A stretch of DNA of 64,000 nucleotides from Umezawaea sp036375055 (GCF_036375055.1 NZ_DASUSQ010000180.1:28282-92281), one strand, 5' to 3'; positions 54,952 to 63,856 are shown, counted from the first letter of the stretch. The notes: generated by a model not told the origin, from the letters alone. Made by a program: numbers and translations.

Positions 54952-56079
54952 ATGAGCAGACTCGTCGGGGTTCTGGTCTTGGCTCTCGCAGCCGGGTGCA
55001 CGACAACGGCCTCCGGTGGTGGCGCGCCGCCCGCTGAAGCCCCGTCCGGTCTCAAGGTGGAGCAGGTCGTCGGCGGCCTGAGCCACGCCTGGGACGTGGG
55101 GTTCCTGCCCGACGGGCAAGTCCTGGTGACGCAGCGCCCCGGCAAGCTGACCCTCGTCGAGGACGGCAGGGCGACCGACCTCGTCGCCGACCTGGACGAC
55201 GTGCAGCCGCGCGGCGAGGGTGGACTGATGGGTCTGGTGGTGCACCCGGACTTCGCCACCTCCCGGCTGTTCACCACCTGCCAGACCTCGCGCGAGGACG
55301 TCCGGCTCGTCACGTGGCAGCTGTCCCCCGACAACGCCAGCGCCGTGCGGGTCAAGAACCCGCTGCTGGGCGGGCTGCCGGTGGCCGCGAGCGGCAGGCA
55401 CTCGGGATGCAGGCCGACGCTCGCCCAGGACGGGGCGCTGCTCGTCGGCACGGGTGACACGGCGCAGGGCTCGTTCTCGCAGGACCTGGCGAACCTGGGC
55501 GGCAAGGTGCTGCGGATCGACCTGGCGACGGGCGCGCCGCTGCCGGACAACCCCACGCCCGGCAGCCGGGTCCTCACCTACGGCCACCGCAACGTGCAGG
55601 GCGTGGCCGTGCACCCGAGGACGGGCCGGGTGTTCACCGCCGAGCACGGGCCGGACGTCGACGACGAGCTGAACCTGGTCGAGCCCGGTGCGAACTACGG
55701 CTGGGACCCGAGCCGGGGCGGCACCGAGCCCGGTTACGACGAGAGCGTGCCGATGACCGACCTCACCCGGTTCCCGGACGCCGTGGAGGCGGTCTGGAAG
55801 TCCGGTGACCCGACCGAGGCGATCTGCGGCGCGGCGTTCCTGTCCGGCGCGCAGTGGGGCGACCTGGACGGCGTGCTGGCGGTGAGCGCGCTCAAGGGCT
55901 CGAAGCTGATGCTGTTCACGCTGACGCCGGAGGGCGGCGTCCACTCGGTGGCGGTCCCGCCGGAGCTGGACGACACCAGGGGCCGTCTGCGCGGCGCCCG
56001 GCTGGGCCCGGACGGCGCGCTCTACGTCACGACGTCCAACGGCACCGACGACGAGCTGCTGAAGGTCACCCGCGGCTAG
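54952..56079 (+). CDS. PQQ-dependent sugar dehydrogenase (glucose/sorbosone type), lipoprotein
   Basis: A 375-residue exported lipoprotein (lipobox LAAGC, Cys16) with the six-bladed GSDH propeller. Family motifs are HAWDVGFLPDGQVLVTQRPG, GEGGLMGLVVHPDF, HRNVQGVAVHPRTGRVFTAE, HGPDVDDELNLVEPGANYGW and a final strand GALYVTTSNG. In soluble glucose and aldose sugar dehydrogenases the EHGP/DELN and NYGW segments surround PQQ and calcium. It would oxidise aldoses outside the membrane. This window also carries the whole PQQ pathway. Its stop codon shares the CTAG tetranucleotide with the convergent TetR gene's stop. Confidence 0.88.
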   Translation: MSRLVGVLVLALAAGCTTTASGGGAPPAEAPSGLKVEQVVGGLSHAWDVGFLPDGQVLVTQRPGKLTLVEDGRATDLVADLDDVQPRGEGGLMGLVVHPDFATSRLFTTCQTSREDVRLVTWQLSPDNASAVRVKNPLLGGLPVAASGRHSGCRPTLAQDGALLVGTGDTAQGSFSQDLANLGGKVLRIDLATGAPLPDNPTPGSRVLTYGHRNVQGVAVHPRTGRVFTAEHGPDVDDELNLVEPGANYGWDPSRGGTEPGYDESVPMTDLTRFPDAVEAVWKSGDPTEAICGAAFLSGAQWGDLDGVLAVSALKGSKLMLFTLTPEGGVHSVAVPPELDDTRGRLRGARLGPDGALYVTTSNGTDDELLKVTRG

Positions 56080-56726
56080 CGGATCGTGAGCCTCGGCTTG
56101 TGGTCCATGTGGGACAGGCCCCGCCACGCGAGGTTGACCAGGTGCGCGGCGACCTCGTCCTTCTTCGGCTTGCGCACCTCCAGCCACCACTGGCCGGTGA
56201 GCGCGACCATGCCGACGAGCGCCTGGCTGTAGAGCGCGGCGAGCTTGCGGTCGTAGCCGCCCTGGGAGAAGTGGGTGCCGAGGATGCTCTCGACCTGGGA
56301 GGCGATGTCGTTGAGCAGCGAGGAGAACGTGCCCGTCGCCGACGCGACCGGTGAGTCGCGCACCAGGATGCGGAACCCGTCCGACGAGCCCTCGATGTAG
56401 TCGAGCAGCGCGCACGCGGCCTGCTCCAGGAGTTCGCGCGGGTGCCCGCCGGACAGGGCGTTGACGATCTGGTCCATCAGGGCTTCCATCTCGCGGTCGA
56501 CGACGACCGCGTAGATGCCCTCCTTGCCGCCGAAGTGCTCGTACACGACGGGCTTGCTCACGCCCGCGCGGTGCGCGATCTCCTCGACCGAGGTGACCTC
56601 GTAGCCCTTCTCGGCGAACAGGGCGCGCGCGACGTCGAGGAGCTGCTCGCGCCGCTCCTTGCCCGTCATCCGGACCCTGGCGACCGGAGCCGCGTCGGGG
56701 TCGCCCTTGCGCCGTCTCGCCGTCAT
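56076..56726 (-). CDS. TetR-family transcriptional regulator
   Basis: A 216-residue repressor. The helix-turn-helix is near residues 25-70: RREQLLDVARALFAEKGYEV, then TSVEEIAHRAGVSKPVVYEH. The remainder is an all-helical ligand-binding domain. The position next to mfd/glmU matches Rv1019. It lies directly downstream of an acyl-CoA desaturase gene on the same strand, with a 35-bp palindrome before the desaturase, so control of fatty-acid desaturation is possible (compare DesT and FasR families). ATG 56726 is chosen; a GTG two codons upstream is also possible. Confidence 0.88.
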   Translation of the reverse strand: MTARRRKGDPDAAPVARVRMTGKERREQLLDVARALFAEKGYEVTSVEEIAHRAGVSKPVVYEHFGGKEGIYAVVVDREMEALMDQIVNALSGGHPRELLEQAACALLDYIEGSSDGFRILVRDSPVASATGTFSSLLNDIASQVESILGTHFSQGGYDRKLAALYSQALVGMVALTGQWWLEVRKPKKDEVAAHLVNLAWRGLSHMDHKPRLTIR

Positions 56727-56761
56727 CCCGGTCACCCTAGGCGCACGGCGACCTGGCAAAA

Positions 56762-56802
56762 CGCGCGCCCCTCGCCACGCGACCCGTGGCGAGGGGCGCG
56801 CG
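56762..56802 (-). terminator. Strong hairpin after desaturase
   Basis: A perfect 17-bp stem (56762-56778 with 56786-56802) around a 7-base loop directly follows the desaturase stop and separates it from tetR. Confidence 0.88.
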
Positions 56803-56806
56803 GGGA

Positions 56807-57745
56807 TCACGTCCGGCTGATGCGCCGGAGGCGCTGCTCGTCGGGCCAGCGGACGTTCGTCGCCCAGCCGAGCCGCTCGAACACGCGGATGAGCCGCGCG
56901 GAGATGTCGACCTGGCCGCGCCGCACGCCGTGGCGGGCGCACGTCGGGTCGGCGTGGTGCAGGTTGTGCCACGACTCGCCGAACGACAGGACCGCGAGCG
57001 GCCAGAAGTTGGCGGACTTGTCGCGGGCGGCGAAGGGTCGGTCGCCGATCATGTGGCAGATCGAGTTCACCGACCACGTGACGTGGTGCAGGAACGCGAC
57101 CCGGACCAGCCCGGCCCAGAAGAACGCGCTCAGCGCGCCCTGCCAGGACAGCGTGACGAGGCCGCCGAGCACCGCCGGGGCCAGCAGGCTCACGACGGTC
57201 CACAGCACGAACCGCCGGTTGACCCCGACCAGGTCGTCGTCGGCGAGCAGGTCGGGGGCGAAGCGCCGCGCGTTGGTGTTGTCGCGGTCGAACAGCCAGC
57301 CCGTGTGGGCGTGCCAGAAGCCCTTGGCCAGTGCGGCGGGGCCGGTGCCGAACAGCCACGGCGAGTGCGGGTCGCCCTCGCGGTCGGAGAAGGCGTGGTG
57401 GCGGCGGTGGTCGGCGACCCAGTCGATGACCGGGCCCTGGAGGGCGGTGCTGCCCATGACCGCGAGCGCGATCTTCAGCGCCCGGTTGGCCTTGAAGGAG
57501 CCGTGGGTGAAGTAGCGGTGGTAGCCGACGGTGATGCCGAGGCCCGCCAGGCAGTAGAAGACGGCGAACAGGACCACGTCGACCCAGCCGAGGCCCCAGC
57601 CCCACGCGAACGGGACGGCGGCCAGCAGTGCCAGGAACGGCACGACGACGAACACGTGGACGGAGATCTGCTCGGCGGTGCCGCGCCGTCCGTCGATGAT
57701 CGGTTTCGGACCGTTGCCGGTGGACCGGCCGATGGTGCTGGTCAT
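56807..57745 (-). CDS. Acyl-CoA delta-9 desaturase (membrane di-iron)
   Basis: A 312-residue integral membrane desaturase. The three histidine boxes are complete: HRYFTH (residues 76-81), HRRHH (113-117) and HNLHH near 245, and four hydrophobic segments surround them. It inserts a cis double bond into stearoyl- or palmitoyl-CoA. ATG 57745 (MTSTIGRSTGNG) is selected because longer versions are proline/arginine-rich and extend into the palindromic operator. Its promoter region carries a 35-bp palindrome that probably binds a regulator. Confidence 0.94.
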   Translation of the reverse strand: MTSTIGRSTGNGPKPIIDGRRGTAEQISVHVFVVVPFLALLAAVPFAWGWGLGWVDVVLFAVFYCLAGLGITVGYHRYFTHGSFKANRALKIALAVMGSTALQGPVIDWVADHRRHHAFSDREGDPHSPWLFGTGPAALAKGFWHAHTGWLFDRDNTNARRFAPDLLADDDLVGVNRRFVLWTVVSLLAPAVLGGLVTLSWQGALSAFFWAGLVRVAFLHHVTWSVNSICHMIGDRPFAARDKSANFWPLAVLSFGESWHNLHHADPTCARHGVRRGQVDISARLIRVFERLGWATNVRWPDEQRLRRISRT

Positions 57746-57779
57746 GCGTCGTACCTCGGGGTGTGTGGGGTCGGGACTC

Positions 57780-57814
57780 AACCTACGCATCCGTAACTTA
57801 CGGAAGCGTAGGTT
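57780..57814. promoter_or_regulatory. 35-bp near-perfect palindrome upstream of desaturase
   Basis: The left arm AACCTACGCATCCGTAA and right arm TTACGGAAGCGTAGGTT around one central C differ at a single pair. It lies 35 bases before the desaturase ATG and about 90 bases before the divergent hydrolase. The length and TACG-rich arms fit a TetR-family operator. The TetR gene just downstream of the desaturase is the obvious candidate binder. Confidence 0.75.
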
Positions 57815-57903
57815 AGGGCATCCTTGTTTGGCCAGTGGTCCCACCCCACCCGTCGCGGCCGGGACGTTCCGCCCGGACACCACGCGACCTGCGCGGTCAT
57901 CAT

Positions 57904-59082
57904 GTGCGGGTGGAGCAACCCAACGTCCGGCCGCGCCGCCGCCGGATCGCAATCCTCACCGCGCTCGGCGTGGTCGTCGTCCTGCTGCTGCTCACCGGCG
58001 CCGTGCTCGGCGGCGGCTGGTACTACAGCGGGCAGCTGCTCGAACCCGCGAACTCCCGCCCCGGCTACCCGGACACGTCCGCGGGACCCGTCGGGGACGC
58101 CGAGGAGCCCGCCGTGCTGCTGGAGCAGTCCGAGGACACCGTCCTGCCCGGCACGTGGGGACTGCTGTGGGACGGCGGGGCCGCCCGCGTCGGCCCGGTC
58201 GAGGGCCGTCCGGACGGCAAGGTGCGCCGCCCGCTGGTGGCGGGCACGGCCCCGCCCGCCGGTACGAAGGTGCGGATGGCCACCACCGTCTGGGCCACCG
58301 ACCCGAAGGCCGCGCTCGGGCTCGACTTCACCGACGTGGAGGTCGAGACCGAGCTGGGCGCCGCGCCCGCGTGGTTCGTCCCCGGCACCTCGTCCACGTG
58401 GGTGGTCGCCGTGCACGGCCGCGCCGGGTCGCGCTCCGAGGCGCTGCGGGTGCTGCCGCGGCTGCACGAACGGGGCCTGCCGACGCTGGTCGTGACCTAC
58501 CGCAACGACACCGACGAGGGCGCCCCCGCGTCCCCGGACGGCCTCTACCACCTCGGCGGCACGGAGTGGCGCGACGTCGAGGACGCCGTGGAGTACGCCA
58601 AGGCCAACGGCGCGGCGAACGTGCTGCTCTACGGCTGGTCGATGGGCGGCGCGATCATCGGCCAGCTGCTCGCGCGGTCGCCGGTGGCCCCCTCGGTCAC
58701 GGGGGTCGTCCTGGACGCGCCGGTCACGAGCTGGACGAAGACCCTGGAGCTCCAGGCCGCCAACCGGGGCGTGCCGACGGCGATCGTGCCGGTCGCCGAA
58801 CTCGTCTCCGACTGGCGGGCGGACATCGGCTTCGACCGGTTCGACCTGGTCGAGAACCCGCCCGCGGTGAAGCCGAGGACGCTGGTCTTCCACGGCGACG
58901 CGGACGGGACCGTGCCCGTGCGGGGTTCGCGGGACCTGGCCGCGGCGGCCGAGCGCCTCCGGTGGCCGCTCCGGTACGTCGAGGTGCCGGGCGCGGACCA
59001 CACGGCGGCGTGGAACACCGACCAGGCGGCCTACGAGAGGAATCTGGGCGACTTCCTGACCAGCGTGATCAGCACCTCTTGA
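57904..59082 (+). CDS. Membrane-anchored or secreted alpha/beta hydrolase
   Basis: A 392-residue protein with a basic start (RPRRRRI), one membrane segment (about 15-38, ILTALGVVVVLLLLTGAVLG) and an extracytoplasmic alpha/beta hydrolase domain. Visible are the VVAVHGRAGSRSEALR oxyanion region, nucleophile elbow YGWSMGGAI, acid in FHGDADGTVPV and His in PGADHTAAW. It resembles peptidase S9/esterase-like hydrolases. GTG 57904 or 57910 can start it. It is divergent from the desaturase and shares the palindromic control region, so co-regulation with lipid desaturation is conceivable. The substrate is unknown. Confidence 0.82.
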   Translation: MRVEQPNVRPRRRRIAILTALGVVVVLLLLTGAVLGGGWYYSGQLLEPANSRPGYPDTSAGPVGDAEEPAVLLEQSEDTVLPGTWGLLWDGGAARVGPVEGRPDGKVRRPLVAGTAPPAGTKVRMATTVWATDPKAALGLDFTDVEVETELGAAPAWFVPGTSSTWVVAVHGRAGSRSEALRVLPRLHERGLPTLVVTYRNDTDEGAPASPDGLYHLGGTEWRDVEDAVEYAKANGAANVLLYGWSMGGAIIGQLLARSPVAPSVTGVVLDAPVTSWTKTLELQAANRGVPTAIVPVAELVSDWRADIGFDRFDLVENPPAVKPRTLVFHGDADGTVPVRGSRDLAAAAERLRWPLRYVEVPGADHTAAWNTDQAAYERNLGDFLTSVISTS

Positions 59083-59185
59083 CCTGGCACAACACGGTAC
59101 GTCATGATCGAATTACACAATGGTGGCGGCCAGTTGAGTGGTCGTGCGACCAAGTGCGGCGCAGGCATGACAACATGTGTTCGCG

Positions 59186-59207
59186 CGGGCGGGGCTTGCC
59201 CCGCCCG
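59186..59207. terminator. GC hairpin just before tRNA-Gln
   Basis: CGGGCGGGGC/GCCCCGCCCG (59186-59195 with 59198-59207) ends two bases before the tRNA. It may terminate upstream transcription or help processing of the tRNA 5' end. Confidence 0.6.
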
Positions 59208-59208
59208 A

Positions 59209-59279
59209 TCCGCCATGGTGTAAAGGCAGCACCTCTGATTTTGGTTCAGATGGTCCAGGTTCGAATCCTGGTGGCGGAG
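59209..59279 (+). tRNA. tRNA-Gln (UUG)
   Basis: A standard cloverleaf: acceptor TCCGCCA with TGGCGGA, a D-arm with AAAGG, anticodon stem CTCTGA/TCAGA with loop TTTTGGT giving anticodon TTG (codon CAA), T-arm CCAGG-TTCGAAT-CCTGG and discriminator G. CCA is not encoded. Confidence 0.95.
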
Positions 59280-59376
59280 CGGAACAGCCGGACCGGGGCC
59301 TCCGGTCCGGAGCCCTGCGGTTGTTGCATGGGGGTGTGGGTCGCTGCACGACGAAGCGGTCGATGAGCAGGACAAC

Positions 59377-61023
59377 GTGTCGCCAGCGCTGCACGAGATG
59401 TCCGACGCCTGGCTGGTCGGCCGCGCGCAAGAACTCATGGCGATCGCCCAGAGCAGCCACCTCGCGGACCAGCTCGACGCCGCGAGCGAGGTCGACGAGA
59501 TCCTCGAAGAGGCCCAGGGTCGCGGTGAGCCGCGGATCGTCGCACAGCTGCTCAGGGCCGCCGCCGTCGTCCGGCTCGTGACCCCCGGCCTGGTCGACCT
59601 GTCCGACCCCCTGCTCGACGAGATGCTCGCGCACACGCAGCGGCACGGCCTGGTCGTGCTGGAGGCCGAGGCGCACGCCCTGCGCGGTCGCCGGTTCCTG
59701 CTGGGCAACGTCGAGGACAAGGCGCTCACCGAGGTCGCCCGCGGGCTCGCGATGCTCGAGGAAGGCCTCACGCCGGACCCGGTGCTGGACAAGCGCACCT
59801 GGAACCGGCTGCTCGCCTCCGCGTTGCAGAGCACGGGCCTCGTGCTCACCCAGCTCGGCGTGTTCGCGCTCGCCGACGAGGTCCTGGCCAGGGCGAACGA
59901 GGCCATCAGGGAGAGCGCGGGCCCGCACCAGATCTACGTGCACCTGCTCAACCGCACCCGGCTCAAGATCGGCTGGGGGCTGCGGATCGAGCGGGTCGAC
60001 AACTTCGACGAGGCCATGGCGCACTTCGCGATGGCCTCGGCCATCGCGAAGGCCGTGGAGGGCCCGTTCCGCGAGTCGCTGCACCCCGGCCGCCGCGACC
60101 GCTCGGCCGCCGACCAGGTGCCGGTGATCGGGGCCGCGCACGCGCTGGCCGAACCGTCCTCCGGTCACCTCGACCGGCTGTGGACGCTCCTGGAGCTGTC
60201 CATGTACGCCCGCGAGCTGATCATCGTGGCCATCGCGCTCGCCCGCTGCCTGGAGACCGAGCAGCGGGTCGACGAGGGCCTCAAGGTGCTCAGCGACGCG
60301 CGCAAGCGGCTGGAGCACGACACGTCCGAGCCGACGCTGATGCTGTGCCTGGTCCGCGAGTTCGCCCGCCTGTCGGACACCGCGGGCGAGGAGACCGTGT
60401 CCGCGCTCCAGAGCTACGCGACGGCGCTGGAGGTCGAGCTGTGGCAGATGCAGGAGGCGCGCACGTCGACCCTCATCACCCGCCGCGACCACGAACGGCT
60501 GACGCGGGCGCACGGCGCCATCGCGCAGCAGGCCTTGCAGGACCCGCTGACCGGCCTGCCGAACCGCCGGGCGCTCGACGAGAAGATGGCGACCCTCATC
60601 ACCGGCCAGATCTACCCGCTGTCGATCGCGCTGGTCGACCTGGACGGGTTCAAGGTCGTCAACGACCGGTATTCGCACGCCGAGGGCGATGACGTCCTTC
60701 GGGTGATTGCGAGCACACTGCGCCAAGCCCTCCGGGGTGACGACATGGTGGCCCGCTACGGCGGCGACGAGTTCGTCGTCCTGCTGCCCGGCGCACCCCT
60801 CAGCGCCGCCCAGGCCGCACTGGGTCGAGCCGTGGATGCTGTGGCGGGCTTGCCTTTGGACCTCTCGCGCGGGGTCACCCTGTCCGTCGGCGTGATCTCC
60901 CTGAGGCCCCGCGAGACCGCGAACCAGGCCCTCTCCCGAGCCGACTCCGCGATGTACGTGGCGAAGCGCCAAGGTGGATCCCAGGTGGCCGCCGTAGCTG
61001 GAGAAGCCGACCCGGAGGCCTAG
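59377..61023 (+). CDS. Cytoplasmic diguanylate cyclase with TPR-like N-terminal region
   Basis: A 548-residue soluble protein. The first 370 residues are helical and TPR-like (ALQSTGLVLTQLGVFALADE, ARCLETEQRVDEGLKVL). A linking helix leads into the GGDEF domain from about 385 (LQDPLTGLPNRRALDEKM). The active site GGDEF is intact at 462-466, and the inhibitory I-site RGDD is at 453-456. It makes c-di-GMP and should be product-inhibited. No membrane segment is present. GTG 59377 is the first start giving the complete helical domain. It stands between tRNA-Gln and glmU. Confidence 0.9.
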   Translation: MSPALHEMSDAWLVGRAQELMAIAQSSHLADQLDAASEVDEILEEAQGRGEPRIVAQLLRAAAVVRLVTPGLVDLSDPLLDEMLAHTQRHGLVVLEAEAHALRGRRFLLGNVEDKALTEVARGLAMLEEGLTPDPVLDKRTWNRLLASALQSTGLVLTQLGVFALADEVLARANEAIRESAGPHQIYVHLLNRTRLKIGWGLRIERVDNFDEAMAHFAMASAIAKAVEGPFRESLHPGRRDRSAADQVPVIGAAHALAEPSSGHLDRLWTLLELSMYARELIIVAIALARCLETEQRVDEGLKVLSDARKRLEHDTSEPTLMLCLVREFARLSDTAGEETVSALQSYATALEVELWQMQEARTSTLITRRDHERLTRAHGAIAQQALQDPLTGLPNRRALDEKMATLITGQIYPLSIALVDLDGFKVVNDRYSHAEGDDVLRVIASTLRQALRGDDMVARYGGDEFVVLLPGAPLSAAQAALGRAVDAVAGLPLDLSRGVTLSVGVISLRPRETANQALSRADSAMYVAKRQGGSQVAAVAGEADPEA

Positions 61024-61100
61024 TATCGGCTCCTGGCGGGAGCCAGGTCCCTCCCGTCGCAGGCAAGTCTGAGAAGAACTGCTTCTAAGGGAGAGCGCTG

Positions 61101-62600
61101 ATGCTCCAGGGTGGTAGCACCCCAGGCTCCGCAGGCCCCGTCAGCACCATCGTCCTCGCCGCGGGTGAAGGCACCCGCATGCGTTCGGGGACCCCCAAGG
61201 TGCTGCACCGGATCGCGGGTCGTTCATTGGTGGAGCACGCGGTGCGCGCGGCGGCCGGAACCGATCCTGACCACTTGGCCGTCGTGGTGGGCCACGGCCG
61301 CGCGGCCGTCACCGACCACCTGGACGCCCTCGGCGCGGCGCTCGACCGCAAGGTCACCGTCGCCGTGCAGGAGGAGCAGAACGGCACCGGGCACGCCGTC
61401 GGCTGCGGCCTGGCGGAACTGCCCGCCGACCTCACCGGCACCGTGCTCGTCAGCTACGGCGACGTGCCGCTGCTGGACACCGACACCCTGCGCGGCCTGC
61501 TGGCCGAGCACGTCGGGTCCGGCAACGCGGTCACCGTGCTGACGTCGGTGCTGCCCGACCCGACCGGCTACGGCCGGATCGTGCGCGACGCGGACGGCAC
61601 CGTCCGGGCGATCGTCGAGCAGAAGGACGCCACCGAGGACCAGCTCGCGATCAGCGAGATCAACTCGGGGGTCTACGCGTTCGACGCCGAGGTGCTGCGC
61701 GACGGGCTCTCGCGGCTGTCCACGGACAACGCGCAGGGCGAGCTGTACCTGACCGACGTGCTGGGCATCGCGCGCGGCGACGGCAAGCGGGTCGGCGCGC
61801 TGATCGCGGCGGACCCGTGGCTGGTCGAGGGCGTGAACGACCGCGTGCAGCTCGCGAAGCTCGGCGCCGAGCTGAACCGCCGCCTGGTCGAGCACTGGAT
61901 GCGCCAGGGCGTCACGATCGTCGACCCGGCCACCACGTGGCTGGACGCGGACGTGTCGCTCGGCCGCGACGTGCTCGTCGAGCCCGGCGTGCAGCTGCGC
62001 GCGGGCACCACCGTCGGCGAGGGCGCGACCATCGGCCCGGACACCACGCTCTCGGCGTGCGTGATCGGCGCGGGCGCGACCGTCGTCCGCACCCACGGCA
62101 GCCAGGCCGAGATCGGCGACCACGCGGGCGTCGGCCCGTTCGCCTACCTCCGGCCGGGCACGAAGCTCGGCGCGACCGGCAAGATCGGCACGTTCGTCGA
62201 GGTGAAGAACTCGGACATCGGCGTCGGCAGCAAGGTCCCGCACCTGAGCTACATCGGCGACACCACCGTCGGCGAGCACAGCAACGTCGGCGCGGCCAGC
62301 GTCACCGTCAACTACGACGGCGTGAAGAAGCACCGGACCGTCATCGGCAGCCACTGCCGCACCGGCTCGGACAACATGTTCGTCGCCCCCGTCACGGTCG
62401 GCGACGGCGCCTACACCGGCGCGGGCAGCGTCATCCGGCGCAACGTCCCGCCGGGCGCGCTGGCCGTCTCCGGAGGCCCCCAGCGCAACCTGGAGGGCTG
62501 GGTGACCAGCCGCAGGCCGGGCACCGCCGCCGCCGAGGCTGCGGAACGCGCCCAGGCGGCTCAGACTGTGGATCCCACCGATGAAGGGCCTCGACCGTGA
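61101..62600 (+). CDS. glmU: Bifunctional UDP-GlcNAc pyrophosphorylase / glucosamine-1-P acetyltransferase
   Basis: A 499-residue enzyme for the last two steps to UDP-GlcNAc. The uridyltransferase domain opens with VLAAGEGTRMRSGTPKVLH near residue 18, and QEEQNGTGHAVGCG lies in its active site. The C-terminal half is a left-handed beta-helix of hexapeptides with acetyltransferase residues in HLSYIGDTTVGEHSNVGAAS and VNYDGVKKHRT. ATG 61101 has AAGGGAG upstream. It overlaps prs by 4 bases, the order of Rv1018c-Rv1017c. Confidence 0.97.
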   Translation: MLQGGSTPGSAGPVSTIVLAAGEGTRMRSGTPKVLHRIAGRSLVEHAVRAAAGTDPDHLAVVVGHGRAAVTDHLDALGAALDRKVTVAVQEEQNGTGHAVGCGLAELPADLTGTVLVSYGDVPLLDTDTLRGLLAEHVGSGNAVTVLTSVLPDPTGYGRIVRDADGTVRAIVEQKDATEDQLAISEINSGVYAFDAEVLRDGLSRLSTDNAQGELYLTDVLGIARGDGKRVGALIAADPWLVEGVNDRVQLAKLGAELNRRLVEHWMRQGVTIVDPATTWLDADVSLGRDVLVEPGVQLRAGTTVGEGATIGPDTTLSACVIGAGATVVRTHGSQAEIGDHAGVGPFAYLRPGTKLGATGKIGTFVEVKNSDIGVGSKVPHLSYIGDTTVGEHSNVGAASVTVNYDGVKKHRTVIGSHCRTGSDNMFVAPVTVGDGAYTGAGSVIRRNVPPGALAVSGGPQRNLEGWVTSRRPGTAAAEAAERAQAAQTVDPTDEGPRP

Positions 62601-63586
62601 GCTTCTCGATGTCCGTGTCCGGCACACCGAAGAAGAACCTGATGCTCTTCGGGGGCCGCGCGTACCCCGAGCTGACGGAGGAGGTGGCCAAGCACCTCAA
62701 CGTGTCGGTCACCCCTCAGTCCGCCTACGACTTCGCGAACGGCGAGATCTTCGTCCGCTTCGAGGAGAGCGTGCGCGGCTGCGACGCCTTCGTCATCCAG
62801 AGCCACTGCGCACCCATCAACCAGTGGCTGATGGAACAGCTGATCATGGTCGACGCGCTGAAGCGCGCGAGCGCGAAGCGCATCACCGTGATCATGCCGT
62901 TCTACCCCTACGCCAGGCAGGACAAGAAGCACCGGGGCCGCGAACCCATCTCCGCCAGGCTGGTGGCGGACATGTTCAAGACGGCGGGCGCCGACCGCCT
63001 GGTCTCGGTCGACCTGCACACCTCGCAGATCCAGGGCTTCTTCGACGGCCCGGTGGACCACCTCTGGGCCATGCCGCTGCTGGCCGACCACGTCCGCGAG
63101 AAGTACGCGGGCAACGACCTCACCGTCGTGTCCCCGGACGCGGGCCGCACCAAGCTCGCGGAGAAGTGGGCCGACACCCTGGGCGGCAGCCCGATCGCCT
63201 TCATCCACAAGACCCGCGACCCGCTGCGCCCGAACGAGGTCGTGGCGAACCGGGTGGTCGGCCAGGTCAAGGACCGCACCTGCGTGGTCATCGACGACAT
63301 GATCGACACCGGCGGCACCATCGTGAAGGCGGTGGAGCAGCTGCTCAAGGAGGGCGCGGCGGACGTCGTCATCGCCGCGACCCACGGCGTCCTCTCCGGC
63401 CCCGCCTACGAACGCCTGAAGAACTGCGGCGCCAGGGAGGTCATCTTCACCGACACCCTCCCGATCCCCGTGGAGAAGCGCTTCCCGACCATGACGGTCC
63501 TCTCCATCGCCCCCCTGCTGGCAAGGGTCATCCAGGAGGTCTTCGAAGACGGCTCGGTGACCAGCCTCTTCGACGGCAACGCCTGA
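62597..63586 (+). CDS. prs: Ribose-phosphate pyrophosphokinase
   Basis: A 329-residue PRPP synthetase. ATP and ribose-5-phosphate site motifs are clear: FANGEIFVRFEESVRG, MPFYPYARQDKKHRGREPIS, the metal/Rib-5-P region DLHTSQIQGFF and the PRPP loop VVIDDMIDTGGTI. It supplies PRPP for nucleotides, His and Trp. The GTG start overlaps the glmU stop. Confidence 0.97.
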   Translation: MSFSMSVSGTPKKNLMLFGGRAYPELTEEVAKHLNVSVTPQSAYDFANGEIFVRFEESVRGCDAFVIQSHCAPINQWLMEQLIMVDALKRASAKRITVIMPFYPYARQDKKHRGREPISARLVADMFKTAGADRLVSVDLHTSQIQGFFDGPVDHLWAMPLLADHVREKYAGNDLTVVSPDAGRTKLAEKWADTLGGSPIAFIHKTRDPLRPNEVVANRVVGQVKDRTCVVIDDMIDTGGTIVKAVEQLLKEGAADVVIAATHGVLSGPAYERLKNCGAREVIFTDTLPIPVEKRFPTMTVLSIAPLLARVIQEVFEDGSVTSLFDGNA

Positions 63587-63605
63587 CCCGGCCACCACGC
63601 ACACA

Positions 63606-63635
63606 CAAGAGCGGCGCCCCAGGGCGCCGCTCTTG
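63606..63635 (+). terminator. Terminator after prs
   Basis: A 13-bp stem CAAGAGCGGCGCC (63606-63618) with 63623-63635 and a 4-base loop, 19 bases after the stop, followed by a T-containing stretch. Confidence 0.88.
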
Positions 63636-63735
63636 CTGCTTTCACCGAAGTGGCTCCTGAACCGGACCGGCGCACTGAACCGACTGGACGGAACCCGGCG
63701 GGACCCGGCGGGACTCGGCCGAACGAGAGCCGACC

Positions 63736-63856
63736 GGTCCACATCCACCACCACGTCCTCGAACTGGACCCACAACCCATCCGGCCCACCCCCGGTCCAC
63801 CCCCGGCCCACATCCGCCACCACGTCTTCGGGCTGATCCCACAGCCCACCCGGCCT
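63736..63856. repeat. Two degenerate 52-bp direct repeats, 69-bp period
   Basis: Copies at 63736-63787 and 63805-63856 share most bases (GG-CCCACATCC-CCACCACG). The 69-bp period equals 23 codons. Read on the minus strand they give repeated GLW-Q-EDVV-DV-R peptide patterns. The segment 63640-63960 is C-rich, and I see no convincing gene in it. Confidence 0.65.
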
